Positions 62,275 through 64,000 of a stretch of DNA of 64,000 nt are shown one piece after another. The stretch lies in contig OZ220496.1 in the NCBI GenBank assembly GCA_965116235.1, forward strand, positions 1,550,001 to 1,614,000, in the 5' to 3' direction. Positions within the stretch are counted from its first letter, which is position 1. Each line of letters opens with the position of its first letter. Under the pieces are notes generated by a model. That model was not told the origin of the DNA. It was given only the letters and a program-made list of their open reading frames with translations, and searched no databases. A program made the translations under genes and the position numbers. This DNA comes from MPNP01 sp965116235. Lineage in GTDB: Bacteria; Pseudomonadota; Alphaproteobacteria; Rhodobacterales; Rhodobacteraceae.

Positions 62275-63957
62275 ATGAGTGAGTTTTCATGGCGACCGGA
62301 TAGTCAAAAACCATGGACCTGGGGCTGGTTGGGCCGCTTCGTGAGTGACGATGTGCCGACCGATCTTGAGCCGGGAAGCATTCGGTCCAGACCCTTTGGT
62401 TCGGATGCAATCGGCCGAGCTCTCCTGCAAGGTACATTTCTGTTCAACGGTGAACGAATTCGCATTGCTGACAATGACCTATGGGCTTTGCCAATCACCA
62501 GTCAGGAACTGGAGGGCCAGCTTCATGGTTTTGACTGGATAGGCGACTTGGCTGCAGTTGGCTCAAGAGAAGCATCTTCATTTGCCCAGGGCCGTGTTCT
62601 TGATTGGATAGGGCGGCACAAGCCAGGCAGAGGAATCAGCTGGCATCCTTCAACAGTCAGCCGCCGACTAATCGCCTGGGTACGTCACTCGTGGCTGCTC
62701 CTCACGGGGTGTGATGATGCCTCAAGGCATAAAATCATTGGCTCCGTTTCCCAACAGGTCGAGTATCTGAGAGTGGTCACACCTCTGATTGCGGATGACT
62801 CGGTCAAGTTAGAGGTCATTGTGGGTCGAATATTTGCTGCAAAGCTGCTGAACAAGGAGCGATCCTTCGAACTTCATCTATACGATCGACTGGCCAAGGT
62901 GTTGAAAAGTCTGCTCGTGGCGGCCCGATCAAGGACACCTTGCAATCCTGTGGAATGGCTCATGATGGGGATCCTCCTGTCGTGGGTCATCGAACTCGAC
63001 GAGGAGTCAGGCCTGATCATTCCGCAAGAGCTGAAAGTCTTGTCGCGTACGCTCGGGAACGAACTGAACGGATTGTGTCATGGAGATGGTCGCGTGGTAC
63101 ACCTGAACGGCGGGCACGACACCTCTGGTGAAGAGGCCCGGCGAGCAATCTGGATCCTGACACGGGGGCAGTTTGCCCAAGAGCCGTTCAATTTGGGATA
63201 CGGCAAGATTCTCGGGAACGGGACCAGTGTAATTGTTGACGCCGCCCATGCTGACCCGAACGTTGCTGGCAATCGATCCCGAACGTTGCCGTCAGCCTTC
63301 GAACTGATGTCAAACAACGCGCTCATCTGTGCCAATCCCGGATACAAAGCGCAGTTTGAAAAAGAGGTTCGATTTCAGGCCGAGTTCATGCGGTCGCACA
63401 ATGTTCTGATGTTCGACGGCAAGAAAGATATCAAGGGAACAGCGGCCAGTTCCAGACCAGCTGAACTCTCTGACAGCATGCTTCTGCCTCAGCATGGGAT
63501 TGATGATGAATCGGCGGGCATCACCATGATCCACGATGCTTACATTGCGGCGTTTGGGTATTACCATCAGCGCAAGATCAGTGTCAGTCACACAGGTGTC
63601 GTCGTTTCGGGTACCGATAGTTTGTTTCCAAACAGCGAGGGTATTGCGATTGATGTGGAGTACACATTATATTTTAATTTTCATTATCAGGTTGTACCAG
63701 TTTTGTCTGAGGACGGCACCACCTTGCATCTCAGGCTGACAAATGGGGAACTTTGGGAATTCGATTACCGAGGCAAGGGCCGGATGAGTTGGGGTGAAGG
63801 GATATACGTGAATGCTCGGGCTCATGAAATTGCCACGACCAGACGTCTGGAAATCAAAAGCACTACGGGGGGACAAGAAGCCGCTCATCGATGGTGGTTC
63901 CGCAGGCTTGAACGAGCGGAAGAACCGCGCAGCATCAGTGAACTGATCGATACCTGA
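62275..63957 (+). CDS. Heparinase II/III-like family protein
   Basis: 560 residues from ATG 62275; an upstream TTG (62242) directly after the rsmB stop is also in frame. The N-terminal alpha-helical toroid contains 'GISWHPSTVSRRLIAWVRHSW' (split) and the C-terminal beta-sandwich 'HDAYIAAFGYYHQRKISVS', 'YTLYFNFHYQVVPVLSEDG' patterns of the heparinase II/III superfamily. In many alphaproteobacteria this gene lies between rsmB and purH, which would be just beyond the window. Polysaccharide lyase activity is likely by family, but the substrate is not known and no typical secretion signal is seen. Confidence 0.85.
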   Translation: MSEFSWRPDSQKPWTWGWLGRFVSDDVPTDLEPGSIRSRPFGSDAIGRALLQGTFLFNGERIRIADNDLWALPITSQELEGQLHGFDWIGDLAAVGSREASSFAQGRVLDWIGRHKPGRGISWHPSTVSRRLIAWVRHSWLLLTGCDDASRHKIIGSVSQQVEYLRVVTPLIADDSVKLEVIVGRIFAAKLLNKERSFELHLYDRLAKVLKSLLVAARSRTPCNPVEWLMMGILLSWVIELDEESGLIIPQELKVLSRTLGNELNGLCHGDGRVVHLNGGHDTSGEEARRAIWILTRGQFAQEPFNLGYGKILGNGTSVIVDAAHADPNVAGNRSRTLPSAFELMSNNALICANPGYKAQFEKEVRFQAEFMRSHNVLMFDGKKDIKGTAASSRPAELSDSMLLPQHGIDDESAGITMIHDAYIAAFGYYHQRKISVSHTGVVVSGTDSLFPNSEGIAIDVEYTLYFNFHYQVVPVLSEDGTTLHLRLTNGELWEFDYRGKGRMSWGEGIYVNARAHEIATTRRLEIKSTTGGQEAAHRWWFRRLERAEEPRSISELIDT

Positions 63958-64000
63958 TCACATGCATCGCACCGATCAGTGAGTGGAAGCAGAGATTGGC

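Noticed and set aside
1..64000. tRNA, rRNA or CRISPR arrays
   Set aside because: No cloverleaf-like T-arm sequences, rRNA segments or regularly spaced repeats were noticed on reading; a covariance-model scan would be decisive.

Overview
The window is chromosomal DNA of an alphaproteobacterium of moderate GC. This rests on several gene blocks typical of the class: the Fo ATP synthase cluster atpI-atpB-atpE-atpF'-atpF (two b-type subunits, F1 genes absent), the xerC-DUF484-transaldolase run facing priA, the tyrC/DUF2125/ChaC neighbourhood, tlpA facing argH-lptM-lysA, rsmB followed by a heparinase II/III-like gene, a phasin with PhaR-like boxes, and a PutA without the ribbon-helix-helix domain. 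I cannot assign an order or genus. No rRNA, tRNA or CRISPR array was recognised.

Layout. 1-2.8 kb: a sterol desaturase/fatty acid hydroxylase-like gene divergent from a LacI-type regulator, with repeated ATGAAA-type motifs. 2.8-3.7 kb: non-coding, with a C11 tract and an inverted duplication. 3.7-6.2 kb: the Fo operon. 6.28-7.70 kb: a complete IS4-family element with terminal inverted repeats and a 10-bp target duplication. 8-9.5 kb: ogt-like and nth DNA repair genes. 9.9-11.6 kb: an orphan AAA ATPase with a nuclease-like C-terminus. 12-18 kb: xerC, DUF484, transaldolase, priA, tyrC. 18.6-25 kb: a secreted unknown, DUF2125, a transposon-like cassette, chaC, and the nfeD/SPFH pair. 25.2-39.3 kb: an ExbB/MotA-like gene and its probable OmpA/MotB-like coiled-coil partner, separated by about 10 kb carrying an autotransporter and a sugar ABC transporter, epimerase and kinase operon. 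39.4-42.2 kb: RecD2-like helicase and phasin. 42.4-47.5 kb: a broken D12 methylase, a second autotransporter, and a double OsmC-like gene. 47.5-64 kb: clpA, a solitary DNA methyltransferase, gloB with a methyltransferase, putA, lysA, lptM, argH, tlpA, rsmB and the heparinase-like gene.

Three observations stand out. (1) A 1,950-bp cassette (20942-22891) has 21-bp terminal inverted repeats with one mismatch and flanking 8-bp direct repeats TAAAATTG. It carries no transposase, only one AAA/STAND-like ATPase with ankyrin repeats, so it looks like a mobilised accessory or defence gene unit inserted between DUF2125 and chaC. (2) Both autotransporter genes have a poly-G tract (7 G and 9 G) just after a ribosome-binding site and a short leader. 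In both, exactly 8 G would fuse the leader in frame to the autotransporter, which is the signature of a slipped-strand phase switch. (3) A conserved-looking proton-channel-like pair (ExbB/MotA-like plus a 967-residue OmpA-like protein) is split by a 10-kb accessory block.

The accessory material (IS, ATPase genes, autotransporters, methylase fragment) lies between conserved housekeeping blocks, which points to repeated small insertions into intergenic positions.
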